In this document: piece after piece, positions 26,148 through 35,179 of the stretch
Layout of the letters: each line of letters starts with the position of its first letter
Numbering within the stretch: position 1 is the first letter of the stretch
NCBI RefSeq assembly: GCF_052119585.1
Contig: NZ_JBGQOJ010000017.1
Span: 5,508 to 69,507, forward strand
Origin: JBGQOJ01 sp052119585
Lineage (GTDB): Bacteria; Pseudomonadota; Alphaproteobacteria; Rhodobacterales; Rhodobacteraceae
Direction: 5' to 3'
Length of the DNA: 64,000 bases
The notes under the pieces: model-generated
Databases searched by the model: none
What the model was told of the DNA's origin: nothing
The model's input: the letters and a program-made list of their open reading frames with translations, nothing else
Position numbers and translations under genes: made by a program

Positions 26148-27911
26148 ATGGCAGGCAATGACGACACTTCGACGGCGGACAGTCTTTCCGGCAGGTTTTC
26201 CTGGCGGTCAAGGCTGGCCGTTATCGTGTTGTTCTTTATCGCAATCACCACGATCTGGTTCACCAACCAGTTCCTGACAGAGCGCTATACTGTGTCCACC
26301 AAGAACCGCGCCGAGGTGCGGTTGACGCTGTACTCCGGCAACTTGCTGTCGGAATTGCAGCGCAATGCGGTTGTGCCGCTGTTGCTCTCGCGGGATCCGG
26401 CGATGATCAATGCGCTGAACTCGGGCGATTTCAGCAGCACCAGCCAGCGGTTGATTTCCTACAAGGACGAAATCGGCGCGGCCTCGTTGATCCTGCTGGA
26501 TCTGGACGGGCGCACCGTGGCCGCAACCGACCGCAACAATCTGGGCGCACCACACCGCACCGAGAGCTATTTCGTCGAAGCTTTGCGCTCTAACGAGACG
26601 GTTTTCAGCACATCCGACCGGGAAACCGGCAATTTCCAGTTCACCTATTCACGCCGCATCGACAGCGACCGACGCGCCGTCGGGGTTATGGTGGTCGAGG
26701 TTGATCTGCGCAAATTCGAACGCAGCTGGGCGGGGATTGCGGATGCGGTCATGGTCACCGACAGTTCCGGCACGATCATTCTGTCGACCGAACCGCGCTG
26801 GCGCGGGATCACCGAGGCCGAGGCCCTGTCGGTTGAATCCGCGCCCTCTGCCATCGAGCGGGCGATCAAGGCGACCTCTGACTGGACCGCGCTGCCGGCG
26901 GATGCCTATGTGCAGGGCGAGGCCGTGATGCGGATGGAACAGCGCATTCCGTTCCAGGGCTGGAGCATGACATCCTTCACCACCTACACATCGGTGCGCG
27001 AGCGGGTGAACGGGGTTCTGGCGCTGGAGATCATGGGATTTGCGGTTTTGTTGTCGCTGGTCTTTTGGTTCACCACGCGCAAGGCGCTGTCGCGATCCAT
27101 GATCTTCCAGCGGGAGTCGGCAGAACTTCGCCAGTTGAACGCAAGGTTGCAGCGGGAAATCGCCGAGCGCGAGAAGATGCAGAAGAACCTTGAAGTGGCC
27201 GAACAGACCCTTGCGCAATCGTCGAAACTGGCCGCTTTGGGAGAGATGTCGGCGGCGGTCAGCCACGAGCTGAACCAGCCTCTTGCGGCGATGAAAACCT
27301 ACCTTGCGGGGGCGAAACTTTTGCTGCACCGCAAGCGCCCCGAAGAGGCCCTGTCAAGCTTTCAGCGGATCGACGATCTGATCGACCGGATGGGGTCGAT
27401 CACGCGCCAGCTGAAGTCCTATGCGCGCAAGGGCGGTGATGCGTTCGAGCCTGTGGACATTAGGGATGCGCTGTCTTCGGCCCTGTCGATGATGGAGCCG
27501 CAACTGAAACGCCGTCACACCAAAATCACCAAGTCGTTCCCCCGTGTTCCGGTCCGGGTCATGGCCGACCGGATCCGTCTGGAACAGGTCATTATCAACC
27601 TTCTGCGCAACGCTTTGGACGCCACCAAGGCCAACGATGATCCGACCATTGATCTGTTGCTTTCGGCGGGCGAAACCGCCACCCTGACGGTGCGCGACAA
27701 TGGCCATGGAATTGACGATCTGGATGCCCTGTTCGAGCCGTTTTACACCACCAAGCAGCCCGGAGACGGAGTCGGGTTAGGGCTTGCTATCTCCAGCGGA
27801 ATTGTAAACGACCTTGGCGGACGCCTGACCGCACGCAATGCGGATGGGGGGGGGGCTGTATTCGAAGTGCAGTTGCCCATATTAAGTGAAGAGACACAGG
27901 CAGCCGAGTGA
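26148..27911 (+). CDS. dctB: C4-dicarboxylate sensor histidine kinase
   Basis: A 587-residue membrane kinase. It has a membrane span at about residues 21-42, a periplasmic dCache/PAS-type sensor domain (about 45-290), a second span near 293-315, a coiled coil (RESAELRQLNARLQREIAERE), the H-box AAVSHELNQPLAAMKTY (H373), then N (IINLLRNALDA), G1 (DNGHGI) and G2 (GVGLGLAI) boxes. DctB senses succinate, malate or fumarate and controls uptake with DctD, whose gene lies 7 bases downstream. No dct transporter genes are in the window. A start 9 bases after purQ gives a complete N-terminus. Confidence 0.88.
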   Translation: MAGNDDTSTADSLSGRFSWRSRLAVIVLFFIAITTIWFTNQFLTERYTVSTKNRAEVRLTLYSGNLLSELQRNAVVPLLLSRDPAMINALNSGDFSSTSQRLISYKDEIGAASLILLDLDGRTVAATDRNNLGAPHRTESYFVEALRSNETVFSTSDRETGNFQFTYSRRIDSDRRAVGVMVVEVDLRKFERSWAGIADAVMVTDSSGTIILSTEPRWRGITEAEALSVESAPSAIERAIKATSDWTALPADAYVQGEAVMRMEQRIPFQGWSMTSFTTYTSVRERVNGVLALEIMGFAVLLSLVFWFTTRKALSRSMIFQRESAELRQLNARLQREIAEREKMQKNLEVAEQTLAQSSKLAALGEMSAAVSHELNQPLAAMKTYLAGAKLLLHRKRPEEALSSFQRIDDLIDRMGSITRQLKSYARKGGDAFEPVDIRDALSSALSMMEPQLKRRHTKITKSFPRVPVRVMADRIRLEQVIINLLRNALDATKANDDPTIDLLLSAGETATLTVRDNGHGIDDLDALFEPFYTTKQPGDGVGLGLAISSGIVNDLGGRLTARNADGGGAVFEVQLPILSEETQAAE

Positions 27912-27918
27912 GGTCCAT

Positions 27919-29250
27919 ATGGCACATGCGATGAAGATTGCGATTGTCGATGACGAACAGGATATGCGGCAGTCGATCAGCCAATGGCTGGCGCTGTCGG
28001 GTTTTGACACCGAAACCTTCGCCAGCGCAGAGGATGCGCTGAAAGGCCTTGGGGCGGATTACCCCGGCATTGTCGTCAGCGACATCAAGATGCCCGGCAT
28101 GGATGGCATGCAGTTCCTGAAGAAGCTGATGAGCCTTGATAGCTCGCTGCCGGTGATCATGATCACAGGCCACGGTGATGTGCCGATGGCGGTCGAGGCG
28201 ATGCGGGTCGGCGCGTTCGATTTCCTTGAGAAACCGTTCAACCCCGACCGGATGACGCAACTTGCCAAGAAGGCGACACAGAACCGCCGTCTGACACTGG
28301 ACAACCGCGCCCTGCGGCGCGAGTTGTCGGATGGGTCGGTGCTGATGAAAAAGCTGATCGGGTCGTCGCCGGTGATGGAGCGCCTGAAAGAGGATATTCT
28401 TGATCTGGGGCAGGCGGATGGCCATGTCCTGATCGACGGAGAGACCGGCACCGGCAAGACGCTTGTGGCCCACGCGCTGCATGCGGTGGGACCGCGGGCG
28501 GGCAAGAAATTCGTTCTGGTGTCGTGTTCGGCCTATGAAGAGGATGCGTTGGGGCGGCGGCTGTTCGGGCCGGTCGAGGATGGCGGCGCGCTGCCGCTGG
28601 TCGAAGAGGCCCGCGGCGGGACGCTGGTTCTGGAAGGGATCGAGGCGTTGTCTTCGGCCCTGCAAGCGCGGCTTTTGACCTTTATCAACGATCAGGGCAC
28701 GCCTGCGGAAACGCGGATCGTGGCGATCAGCAACTTGCAGCAGCAGGACAAGACGGTCGAGGACGCGCTGCGCCCCGATCTGTTCTACCGTCTTGCGGCG
28801 ATGCGGATCACCCTGCCGCCGCTGCGCCAGCGGGGCGAGGATATTCTGATGCTGTTCACCCGCCTGTCGGACCAGTTTGCCGATGAATACGGGTGCGACG
28901 CGCCGGCGGTCAGCGCACAGGAGGCGGCGCAATTGTTGCAGGCGCCATGGCCCGGCAACGTGCGCCAGTTGATCAACATCGCAGAGCGCGCCGTGTTGCA
29001 GAACCGGCGCGGGTCGGGGACGATCGCATCGCTGTTGATGGCGGACAACGACGAGACTCAGCCGACGATGACGACCGATGGCAAGCCTCTCAAGGAATAC
29101 GTAGAGGCCTTTGAGCGGATGCTGATCGACAATACAATGCGGCGCCACAAGGGCAGCATCGTCAATGTGATGGAAGAGTTGTGCCTGCCGCGCCGGACGC
29201 TGAACGAGAAGATGGCGAAGTATAACCTGTCGCGCGGCGATTACCTTTAG
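27919..29250 (+). CDS. dctD: DctD-like response regulator lacking the GAFTGA loop
   Basis: A 443-residue regulator with a receiver domain (phospho-acceptor D55 in SDIKMPGMDG), a central AAA+ domain (Walker A GETGTGKT, about 174-181; RPDLFYRL; PPLRQRGEDI; PWPGNVRQL) and a Fis-type helix-turn-helix at the C-terminus. Between LFG (215) and GGTL (233) the family normally carries GAFTGA, which contacts sigma-54. Here the segment is about ten residues shorter and reads PVEDGGALPLVEEAR. The usual Walker B DE is EG (TLVLEGIEAL). It therefore probably does not activate sigma-54 and may work with the housekeeping sigma factor, as known for Rhodobacter capsulatus NtrC. Confidence 0.88.
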   Translation: MAHAMKIAIVDDEQDMRQSISQWLALSGFDTETFASAEDALKGLGADYPGIVVSDIKMPGMDGMQFLKKLMSLDSSLPVIMITGHGDVPMAVEAMRVGAFDFLEKPFNPDRMTQLAKKATQNRRLTLDNRALRRELSDGSVLMKKLIGSSPVMERLKEDILDLGQADGHVLIDGETGTGKTLVAHALHAVGPRAGKKFVLVSCSAYEEDALGRRLFGPVEDGGALPLVEEARGGTLVLEGIEALSSALQARLLTFINDQGTPAETRIVAISNLQQQDKTVEDALRPDLFYRLAAMRITLPPLRQRGEDILMLFTRLSDQFADEYGCDAPAVSAQEAAQLLQAPWPGNVRQLINIAERAVLQNRRGSGTIASLLMADNDETQPTMTTDGKPLKEYVEAFERMLIDNTMRRHKGSIVNVMEELCLPRRTLNEKMAKYNLSRGDYL

Positions 29251-29782
29251 GTTGAGTGAAAGGCCACGCCTGCGGCGTGATGTCCATGTCTCGGGTCCGC
29301 ATGCGCGGACCCTCGGGACGGCCTGCGGCGCGGATATTTTTTCCAAGGAGAGGGGCAAGGCAGAGCGGGGATTCGGGTCTGTCCGAATGCGCGTGAAATT
29401 GCCCATTGTAATTGTACGGGGCTTGCCCTTAAGGTCGTGATACGGCGGACTGTGCAAAATGGTGCAGGATCGTACGGATAGTTTCGCTGCTTTCAGTGAG
29501 CGGTAGGCAGAGTGCCCCGACAGTCCTGAAGGCAGACCGATTGACCGCAAGGTTGTTGAATTGCCCGATGCGCGCAAGCGCCGGGTCATAGTGATGGTGC
29601 CGCAATCGCGGCATCGGAGATAGAACCGCGATGAAACGCGCAGAGATACAGACGCAAATAGCAGGGGTCGATCAGGCCGATATGCATTTGCGCGGCGCGT
29701 TCCCCATCGCCCTTAATAGACACCTCTCCAGACGCGGCGACCCTTTGGGACAGCAGCGTTTGCACAGGTGCACACGGGTAAC
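29251..29782 (+). other. Gene-free stretch before rne
   Basis: About 530 bases with no convincing gene. It holds a perfect 8-base inverted repeat GGGTCCGC-ATGC-GCGGACCC (29293-29312), a dispersed repeat copy at 29330, and G/C-rich sequence up to the rne ATG. The 3' part is probably the rne leader; in other bacteria RNase E controls its own level through such a leader. No promoter could be chosen with confidence. Confidence 0.5.
29330..29353 (+). repeat. Dispersed GGATATTTTTT element, copy 5
   Basis: GCGGATATTTTTTCCAAGGA, preceded by GCCTGCGGC, 80 bases after the dctD stop in the same direction. It resembles copy 3. Confidence 0.55.
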
Positions 29783-32572
29783 ATGGCTAAGAAAATGCTT
29801 ATCGACGCCACCCACGCCGAGGAAACTCGGGTTGTGGTGGTCGACGGAAACAAGGTCGAGGAATTCGATTTTGAGTCTGAAAACAAACGCCAGATAGCTG
29901 GCAACATATATCTGGCGAAAGTCACACGGGTTGAACCGTCGCTTCAGGCCGCATTTGTGGACTACGGCGGCAATCGCCACGGGTTCCTTGCGTTTTCCGA
30001 GGTGCATCCTGATTACTATCAGATCCCGGTCGCCGATCGCGAGGCCCTTATGGCCGAGGAACGCGAGTATGTGAAATCCTTGCAAGATGCCGAGGATGAG
30101 CCGAAATCCTCGCGTTCTCGTGGCGGAAACCGATCGCGGTCGCGGTCGTCGTCCAAGGCGGAAACGGCTCAGTCGGATGACGCGGTCGAGGTGAAAGACG
30201 CTGACGCGCCGTCGATTTCCGGCATGGATGTTGTCGATTTCGGCAATGATGATGACGCCGGGGACAACGGCGATCATAGCTCGCGCGACGATCACGCCAC
30301 GGATGATCACGATAACGAGGAGGATACGCAGGTTTCCAGCGATCCCTCTGATCGTGACGACGAGATCGAATCCATCGCCGACGAAGATGTCGCCGAGGAA
30401 ATCCGCCAGCCGCGCAAACCGCGCGCACGCAAATACAAGATCCAGGAAGTGATCAAGGTTCGTCAGATCCTTTTGGTTCAGGTGGTCAAGGAAGAGCGTG
30501 GCAACAAGGGCGCGGCACTGACGACCTATCTGTCGCTTGCCGGTCGGTATTGCGTCCTGATGCCAAACACCGCGCGCGGTGGTGGCATTTCGCGCAAGAT
30601 CACCAATGCGGTCGACCGCAAAAAGCTGAAAGAGATCGCCAACGAAATAGATGTGCCTGATGGCGCAGGTCTGATCATCCGCACAGCAGGCAGCCAGCGC
30701 ACCAAGACCGAGATCAAGCGCGACTACGAATATTTGCAGCGCCTGTGGGAGCAGATACGCGAACTGACGCTGAAAAGCATAGCGCCCGCCAAGATCTACG
30801 AAGAAGGCGACCTGATCAAACGTTCGATCCGCGACCTTTACAACCGCGACATCGACGAGGTGTTTGTGGAAGGTGCCGAAGGATACCGGATCGCCAAGGA
30901 CTTCATGAAAATGATCATGCCGTCCCATGCGGTCAACGTGAAGCAATACCGAGACACAATGCCGCTTTTCGCGCGCTTTCAGGTCGAAAGTTATCTGGCG
31001 GGGATGTTCAATCCGACTGTCCAGTTGAAATCCGGTGGCTACATTGTGATCGGTGTGACCGAGGCGCTTGTGGCGATCGACGTCAACTCTGGCCGGGCCA
31101 CTAAAGAAGGCTCGATAGAGGAGACCGCGACCAAGACCAACCTGGAGGCCGCCGAAGAGGTGGCACGCCAGCTGCGCTTGCGCGACCTTGCCGGTCTGAT
31201 CGTGATCGACTTTATCGACATGGAAGACCGCCGGAACAACGCCGCCGTTGAAAAGCGGTTCAAGGACAAGCTGAAGACCGACCGTGCCCGTATTCAGGTC
31301 GGCCGCATTTCCGGCTTTGGCCTGATGGAAATGTCGCGCCAGCGTCTGCGCCCCGGCATGATCGAGGCCACGACGCAGCCCTGCTCGGCGTGTCATGGCA
31401 CCGGTTTGATCCGGTCCGACGATAACCTTGCGCTGAACATCATCCGCCAGTTGGAAGAGGAAGGCGTGCGCAAACGCTCGCGCGAGGTTCTGCTGAAGGC
31501 CCCCGTGGCCGTCGTAAACTTCCTGATGAACAACAAGCGCGAGCATATCGCCCAGATCGAGGCACGCTACGGCATGTCGGTGCGGGTCGAGGCGGACCCA
31601 CATCTTATCAGCCCCGATTTCACGATTGAAAAGTTCAAGACCGCCACCCGTGTCGTGCCAGAGATTTCGGCACATATCGTGTCCGTCGACAGCTCTTTGA
31701 TGGACGAGATCGACGAGGATATGGTCGAAGACGCGGTCGAAGTGGACGAGGCCGAAGCGGCAGAAGAGACCCCGGTCGAAGTTGCTGCCTCGCCTGTGGC
31801 TGCGACCGAGGAGGGTGACGCGCAGGCACCTAAAAAGCGCCGCCGTCGTCGGCGTCGCCGCAAGCCCGGCAATGGTCAGAACGGCGATCAGTCGGCCAAT
31901 GGCGATCAGTCCGACGATGACAGCGACGAAGCCGAAGACGGTGCCGAAGAGGTAGCGGCGCAAACCTCTACACCCGAGGCGACGCCCGCTGCGGTAACCG
32001 AATCAGGGGAAACCCCGACAGGCGACGCCGTGGCGCAAGACGCGCCAGCCGCAAAGAAAACGGCCCGCCGGACCCGCTCGACTGCGTCCAAATCGTCGTC
32101 GTCCACAACCAAGGCCCCTGCGGCCAAGGCTCCGGCCAAACCGCGTGCGCCGTCCAAAGCGGCACTTGCAAAGGCGAAAGCAGCGGCCGAGGCCGAGGTA
32201 AATGCCGAAGCTGGAACCGAAGCGGTTGCCGCAACGGATGCTCCGGCACCCAAAAAGCGGGCAAGCCGCAGCAGGGCAACCAAGGCAAAGGCCCCTGTGG
32301 CAAGTGAGGCTGTGGCAAGTGAGGCTGTGGCAAGTGAGGCTGTGGCAATCATCGAGACTTCTGAAGCCCCTGCCGTTCCGGCCCCCGCACCCGTTGCCGT
32401 GACGCCAGAACGTGCAGAGCCGGCTGCAAAGCTGCTGGTGCCTGATACGGCGCCTGAGACGGTAACAGAGGCCCCGGTGCCCGAGCCACAGGAGCCCGCG
32501 TCCGCTGTCGAGCCTGAAAAGGTAGAAGACACCGGCCCGAAAAAGCGTGGCTGGTGGTCTTTGGGCCGCTAA
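29783..32572 (+). CDS. rne: Ribonuclease E
   Basis: The core endoribonuclease of the RNA degradosome, 929 residues. The N-terminal S1 region is split by a long charged insertion (about residues 100-220, rich in Asp, Ser, Arg), as is common in Alphaproteobacteria. The catalytic domain has VAIDVNSGRAT and VIDFIDME (Mg2+-binding aspartates) and the zinc link CSACHGTG. The C-terminal third is disordered, with basic clusters (KKRRRRRRRR) and Ala/Pro/Glu-rich sequence, and contains a 15-base tandem repeat. The ATG at 29783 gives the conserved MAKKMLIDATHAEETRV. Confidence 0.96.
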   Translation: MAKKMLIDATHAEETRVVVVDGNKVEEFDFESENKRQIAGNIYLAKVTRVEPSLQAAFVDYGGNRHGFLAFSEVHPDYYQIPVADREALMAEEREYVKSLQDAEDEPKSSRSRGGNRSRSRSSSKAETAQSDDAVEVKDADAPSISGMDVVDFGNDDDAGDNGDHSSRDDHATDDHDNEEDTQVSSDPSDRDDEIESIADEDVAEEIRQPRKPRARKYKIQEVIKVRQILLVQVVKEERGNKGAALTTYLSLAGRYCVLMPNTARGGGISRKITNAVDRKKLKEIANEIDVPDGAGLIIRTAGSQRTKTEIKRDYEYLQRLWEQIRELTLKSIAPAKIYEEGDLIKRSIRDLYNRDIDEVFVEGAEGYRIAKDFMKMIMPSHAVNVKQYRDTMPLFARFQVESYLAGMFNPTVQLKSGGYIVIGVTEALVAIDVNSGRATKEGSIEETATKTNLEAAEEVARQLRLRDLAGLIVIDFIDMEDRRNNAAVEKRFKDKLKTDRARIQVGRISGFGLMEMSRQRLRPGMIEATTQPCSACHGTGLIRSDDNLALNIIRQLEEEGVRKRSREVLLKAPVAVVNFLMNNKREHIAQIEARYGMSVRVEADPHLISPDFTIEKFKTATRVVPEISAHIVSVDSSLMDEIDEDMVEDAVEVDEAEAAEETPVEVAASPVAATEEGDAQAPKKRRRRRRRRKPGNGQNGDQSANGDQSDDDSDEAEDGAEEVAAQTSTPEATPAAVTESGETPTGDAVAQDAPAAKKTARRTRSTASKSSSSTTKAPAAKAPAKPRAPSKAALAKAKAAAEAEVNAEAGTEAVAATDAPAPKKRASRSRATKAKAPVASEAVASEAVASEAVAIIETSEAPAVPAPAPVAVTPERAEPAAKLLVPDTAPETVTEAPVPEPQEPASAVEPEKVEDTGPKKRGWWSLGR
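32296..32348 (+). repeat. 15-base tandem repeat inside rne
   Basis: TGTGGCAAGTGAGGC is repeated exactly three times (32296-32340) with a partial fourth unit. It encodes a repeating VASEA peptide in the disordered tail. Unit length is a multiple of three, so copy-number change would keep frame. Confidence 0.9.
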
Positions 32573-32591
32573 GCGCACACACCGCATCGAA

Positions 32592-32622
32592 AAACGCCGG
32601 GCCAGTGGTCCGGCGTTTTTGT
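32592..32622 (+). terminator. Rho-independent terminator after rne
   Basis: AAACGCCGG (32592-32600) pairs with CCGGCGTTT (32610-32618), followed by TTTGTCTTT, 20 bases past the rne stop. Confidence 0.88.
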
Positions 32623-32671
32623 CTTTGCGGATGTCAGTTCAAGGGGCTGCATTCCCGGCGCAGACTGCCTA

Positions 32672-32700
32672 GCTCTTTTTGGTCCAAATATCCTCGCGCG
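32672..32700 (-). repeat. Dispersed GAGGATATTT element, copy 6
   Basis: On the minus strand it reads CGCGCGAGGATATTTGGACC followed by AAAAAGAG. It lies 84 bases beyond the stop of the minus-strand TusA-like gene, in that gene's direction. Confidence 0.5.
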
Positions 32701-32783
32701 AAGCGCAAAACCCGAGCGCCCGCGCAAGCGGACGCGAGACAGGAAACGTCGCGCAGAATGCGCGCCCTTCTGGTGAAAACGGA

Positions 32784-33011
32784 TCAGCCCTTGCGGATCA
32801 GATAGATCTGTGTGCCATCGGCCTCGGAGTGCGACACCAATGTGTGCCCGGATTCCACGCAGAAATGCGGCACGTCGATGATCGCTGCGGGATCGTCGGC
32901 CTGCACGCGCAGAACCTGACCGCTGGTCATCGCCAGAAGCCGTTTACGTGCCTTCAGCACGGGCAAGGGGCACAGTAGCCCCAGCGCATCAAGATCATGA
33001 TCCCATTCCAT
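32784..33011 (-). CDS. TusA-family sulfur carrier protein
   Basis: A 75-residue protein of the TusA/SirA/YedF family. The active cysteine is in LGLLCPLPVLKARKRL. The second strand (LRVQADDPAAIIDVPHF) matches the family. TusA relays sulfur in tRNA thiolation, while other members act in sulfur oxidation. With ccdA divergently oriented 100 bases away, a role in thiol or sulfur handling is plausible but not shown. Confidence 0.88.
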   Translation of the reverse strand: MEWDHDLDALGLLCPLPVLKARKRLLAMTSGQVLRVQADDPAAIIDVPHFCVESGHTLVSHSEADGTQIYLIRKG

Positions 33012-33110
33012 AAATTCTCAGATAGGCGCGATGTTACATCTTGTCCACGTCAATGTGACAACTCGCGGCGTGACGCGGCGCGCGCGGGGCGCTATGTGAA
33101 GGGAAAGGGG

Positions 33111-33872
33111 ATGCCAATGGAACATTTGAGCCTGATCGACGCCAGTCTGCTGCCCGCGATGCTGATCGCACTTGTGGCGGGGCTTTTGTCGTTTCTCAGT
33201 CCCTGCGTCTTGCCGATTGTGCCGCCCTATCTGGCCTATATGGGCGGTATTTCCATGTCCGAGATGACCGGCACCGGCAGATCCGCGCGCTGGTCGACGA
33301 TCACTGCGGCCCTGTTTTTCGTGCTTGGCCTGTCCACGGTGTTCCTGTTCCTTGGGTTCACGGCCTCGGCGTTCGGTATGTTCTTTCTACAAAACCAGGA
33401 ACTGTTCTCGAAACTTTCCGGCCTTGTGGTCATCATCTTCGGCCTGCATTTTCTTGGCGTCTTTCGCATTCCGCTGCTGAATCAAGAGGCGCGGCTTGAC
33501 GCCGGCGACAGGGGCGGCAGCGCCTTCGGGGCCTATGTGCTGGGTCTAGCCTTTGCGTTTGGCTGGACGCCCTGCATCGGTCCGCAGCTTGGCGCGATCC
33601 TGTCGCTGGCCGCATCCGAGGCGTCGATCGCGCGGGGCACGATGCTTTTGGCGGTCTATGCCGCAGGGCTTGGCATTCCGTTCCTGCTGGCCGCGATTTT
33701 CATCCAACGCTCGATGGGGGTGATGAACCGGATCAAGCCCTATCTGGGGCTGATCGAAAAGGCCATGGGCGCGCTTTTGGTGCTGGTGGGCGTGGCGCTG
33801 TTGACGGGGGCGTTCACCGCCTTTTCATGGTGGTTGCTGGAAACTTTTCCGGCGCTGAGCCAGCTTGGCTAA
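33111..33872 (+). CDS. ccdA: Cytochrome c biogenesis protein CcdA
   Basis: A 253-residue inner-membrane thiol reductant transporter with six hydrophobic segments. The two redox cysteines lie in FLSPCVLPIVPPYLAYMGG (first span) and GWTPCIGPQLGAIL (fourth span). It passes electrons from thioredoxin to periplasmic partners for cytochrome c maturation. The start at 33111 follows GGAAAGGGG; an ATG two codons later (33117) is equally possible. Confidence 0.93.
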   Translation: MPMEHLSLIDASLLPAMLIALVAGLLSFLSPCVLPIVPPYLAYMGGISMSEMTGTGRSARWSTITAALFFVLGLSTVFLFLGFTASAFGMFFLQNQELFSKLSGLVVIIFGLHFLGVFRIPLLNQEARLDAGDRGGSAFGAYVLGLAFAFGWTPCIGPQLGAILSLAASEASIARGTMLLAVYAAGLGIPFLLAAIFIQRSMGVMNRIKPYLGLIEKAMGALLVLVGVALLTGAFTAFSWWLLETFPALSQLG

Positions 33873-33931
33873 TCAGGCTTAATTTCGTCGAAATCCTGCG
33901 CTAGACTGCGGCAAAGCGTGAAGGGCAGGGT

Positions 33932-35179
33932 ATGAGTGACGGCAAGGGCAGGCAGGTGGCGCGGCGGCGGGTATTCTATATCCCCGGCTACGATCCCATT
34001 CATCCGCGCCGCTACCGCGAGCTTTACCGCTCCGAGGGACGCGCGCAGGCCGAAATTTCCGGCTATCATCTGCACCTTCGCCCGAAAACCACGGCAGGCC
34101 CTTACGGATGGCACGTCGGGGCTGAAATCGGTGGCGTCGACGTTCAGGCCGATGTCGAGGTTCTGGTCTGGTCCGATATCGTGCGCGGCTCTATGTCGAA
34201 TTCCATTCCCGCGACCTATCTGCAACTTGTGCGCACTTCCTGGATCTATATCGCCACCGGCGCGTTGCGGCGGCTGATGTGGTTGCGCAAGGGGCCGATC
34301 ATCGCGGCCCTCTACCCGATCGGGATGCTGATCCTGCAATTGTGTCTTGCCGTTGCGCTTGGCATCGCTGCGGGCCATGTGCTGTTTGCAGCGCTCGACA
34401 CGCTTCTCGGGGGCGGTGCGGGTCTGCTTGCGGGTCTGGGCGCGTTCGCGTCTGGCGTGGGGGGCACCGTCGCTGTTTTGCGCTGGTTCCGCAAAAAAGA
34501 TGGCAAATTTTTCGCCTATTACCTGATGCATGACTTCGCCTATTCCGCCTTTTACAAAGGTGCCAACCCGCCAGAGCTGGAGGCGCGCATGGCAGAATTC
34601 GCCGGTATCATCGCCACGGCGTTGACCTCTGACGTAGACGAGGTGCTGGTCGTCGGGCATTCGTCCGGCGCACATCTGGCGGTGTCGATCCTTGCCGACC
34701 TGATCCGGGCGGGCCGGGTGCCTGTGGACGGTCCCGCGCTGGGGTTTTTGTCCTTGGGGCAGGTGGTGCCGATGGTGTCATTCCTGCCGAAGGCCGACAG
34801 ATTGCGGGGCGACCTTGCCTATCTCTCGGCCCGCCCGGAACTGGTTTGGGTCGATGTGACGGCACCGGGGGATGGCTGCGCCTTTGCGCTGTGCGATCCG
34901 GTGGCGGTGTCGGGCGTGGCACCCGCCGATCAGCGCTGGCCGCTGGTGGTCTCTGCCGCCTTCACCCAGTCGCTCAGTCCCGCGCGCTGGAAGGAGCTGC
35001 GCTGGCGGTTCTTCAGGCTGCATTTTCAGTATCTTTGCGCGTTTGACGCCCCCAAGGACTATGACTATTTCCAGATCACCGCAGGGCCGGTCACACTGGC
35101 CGATCGGTTTGCCGGTCGCGCGCCGTCAAAGTCGCGGATCGCACTGGCGGCCTCGCCCTATACCTCGGTTGCCGCATGA
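33932..35179 (+). CDS. Membrane-associated alpha/beta hydrolase-like protein
   Basis: A 415-residue protein. An N-terminal strand (RRRVFYIPGYDP) resembles the first strand of an alpha/beta hydrolase. Two membrane segments follow (about residues 128-152 and 158-188), then the nucleophile elbow VVGHSSGAHLAVS (GxSxG) in the C-terminal half. The insertion of membrane spans between the first strand and the nucleophile is unusual. The stop overlaps the cytochrome P450 start by 4 bases, so the two are probably made together and may act on the same lipophilic substrate (inference). Confidence 0.72.
   Translation: MSDGKGRQVARRRVFYIPGYDPIHPRRYRELYRSEGRAQAEISGYHLHLRPKTTAGPYGWHVGAEIGGVDVQADVEVLVWSDIVRGSMSNSIPATYLQLVRTSWIYIATGALRRLMWLRKGPIIAALYPIGMLILQLCLAVALGIAAGHVLFAALDTLLGGGAGLLAGLGAFASGVGGTVAVLRWFRKKDGKFFAYYLMHDFAYSAFYKGANPPELEARMAEFAGIIATALTSDVDEVLVVGHSSGAHLAVSILADLIRAGRVPVDGPALGFLSLGQVVPMVSFLPKADRLRGDLAYLSARPELVWVDVTAPGDGCAFALCDPVAVSGVAPADQRWPLVVSAAFTQSLSPARWKELRWRFFRLHFQYLCAFDAPKDYDYFQITAGPVTLADRFAGRAPSKSRIALAASPYTSVAA

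Noticed and set aside
27787..29589. 600-residue minus-strand reading frame
   Set aside because: Antisense to dctD, no domain, GC-shadow composition.
29672..31963. 763-residue minus-strand reading frame
   Set aside because: Lies fully opposite rne, has no recognisable domain; a codon-bias shadow.
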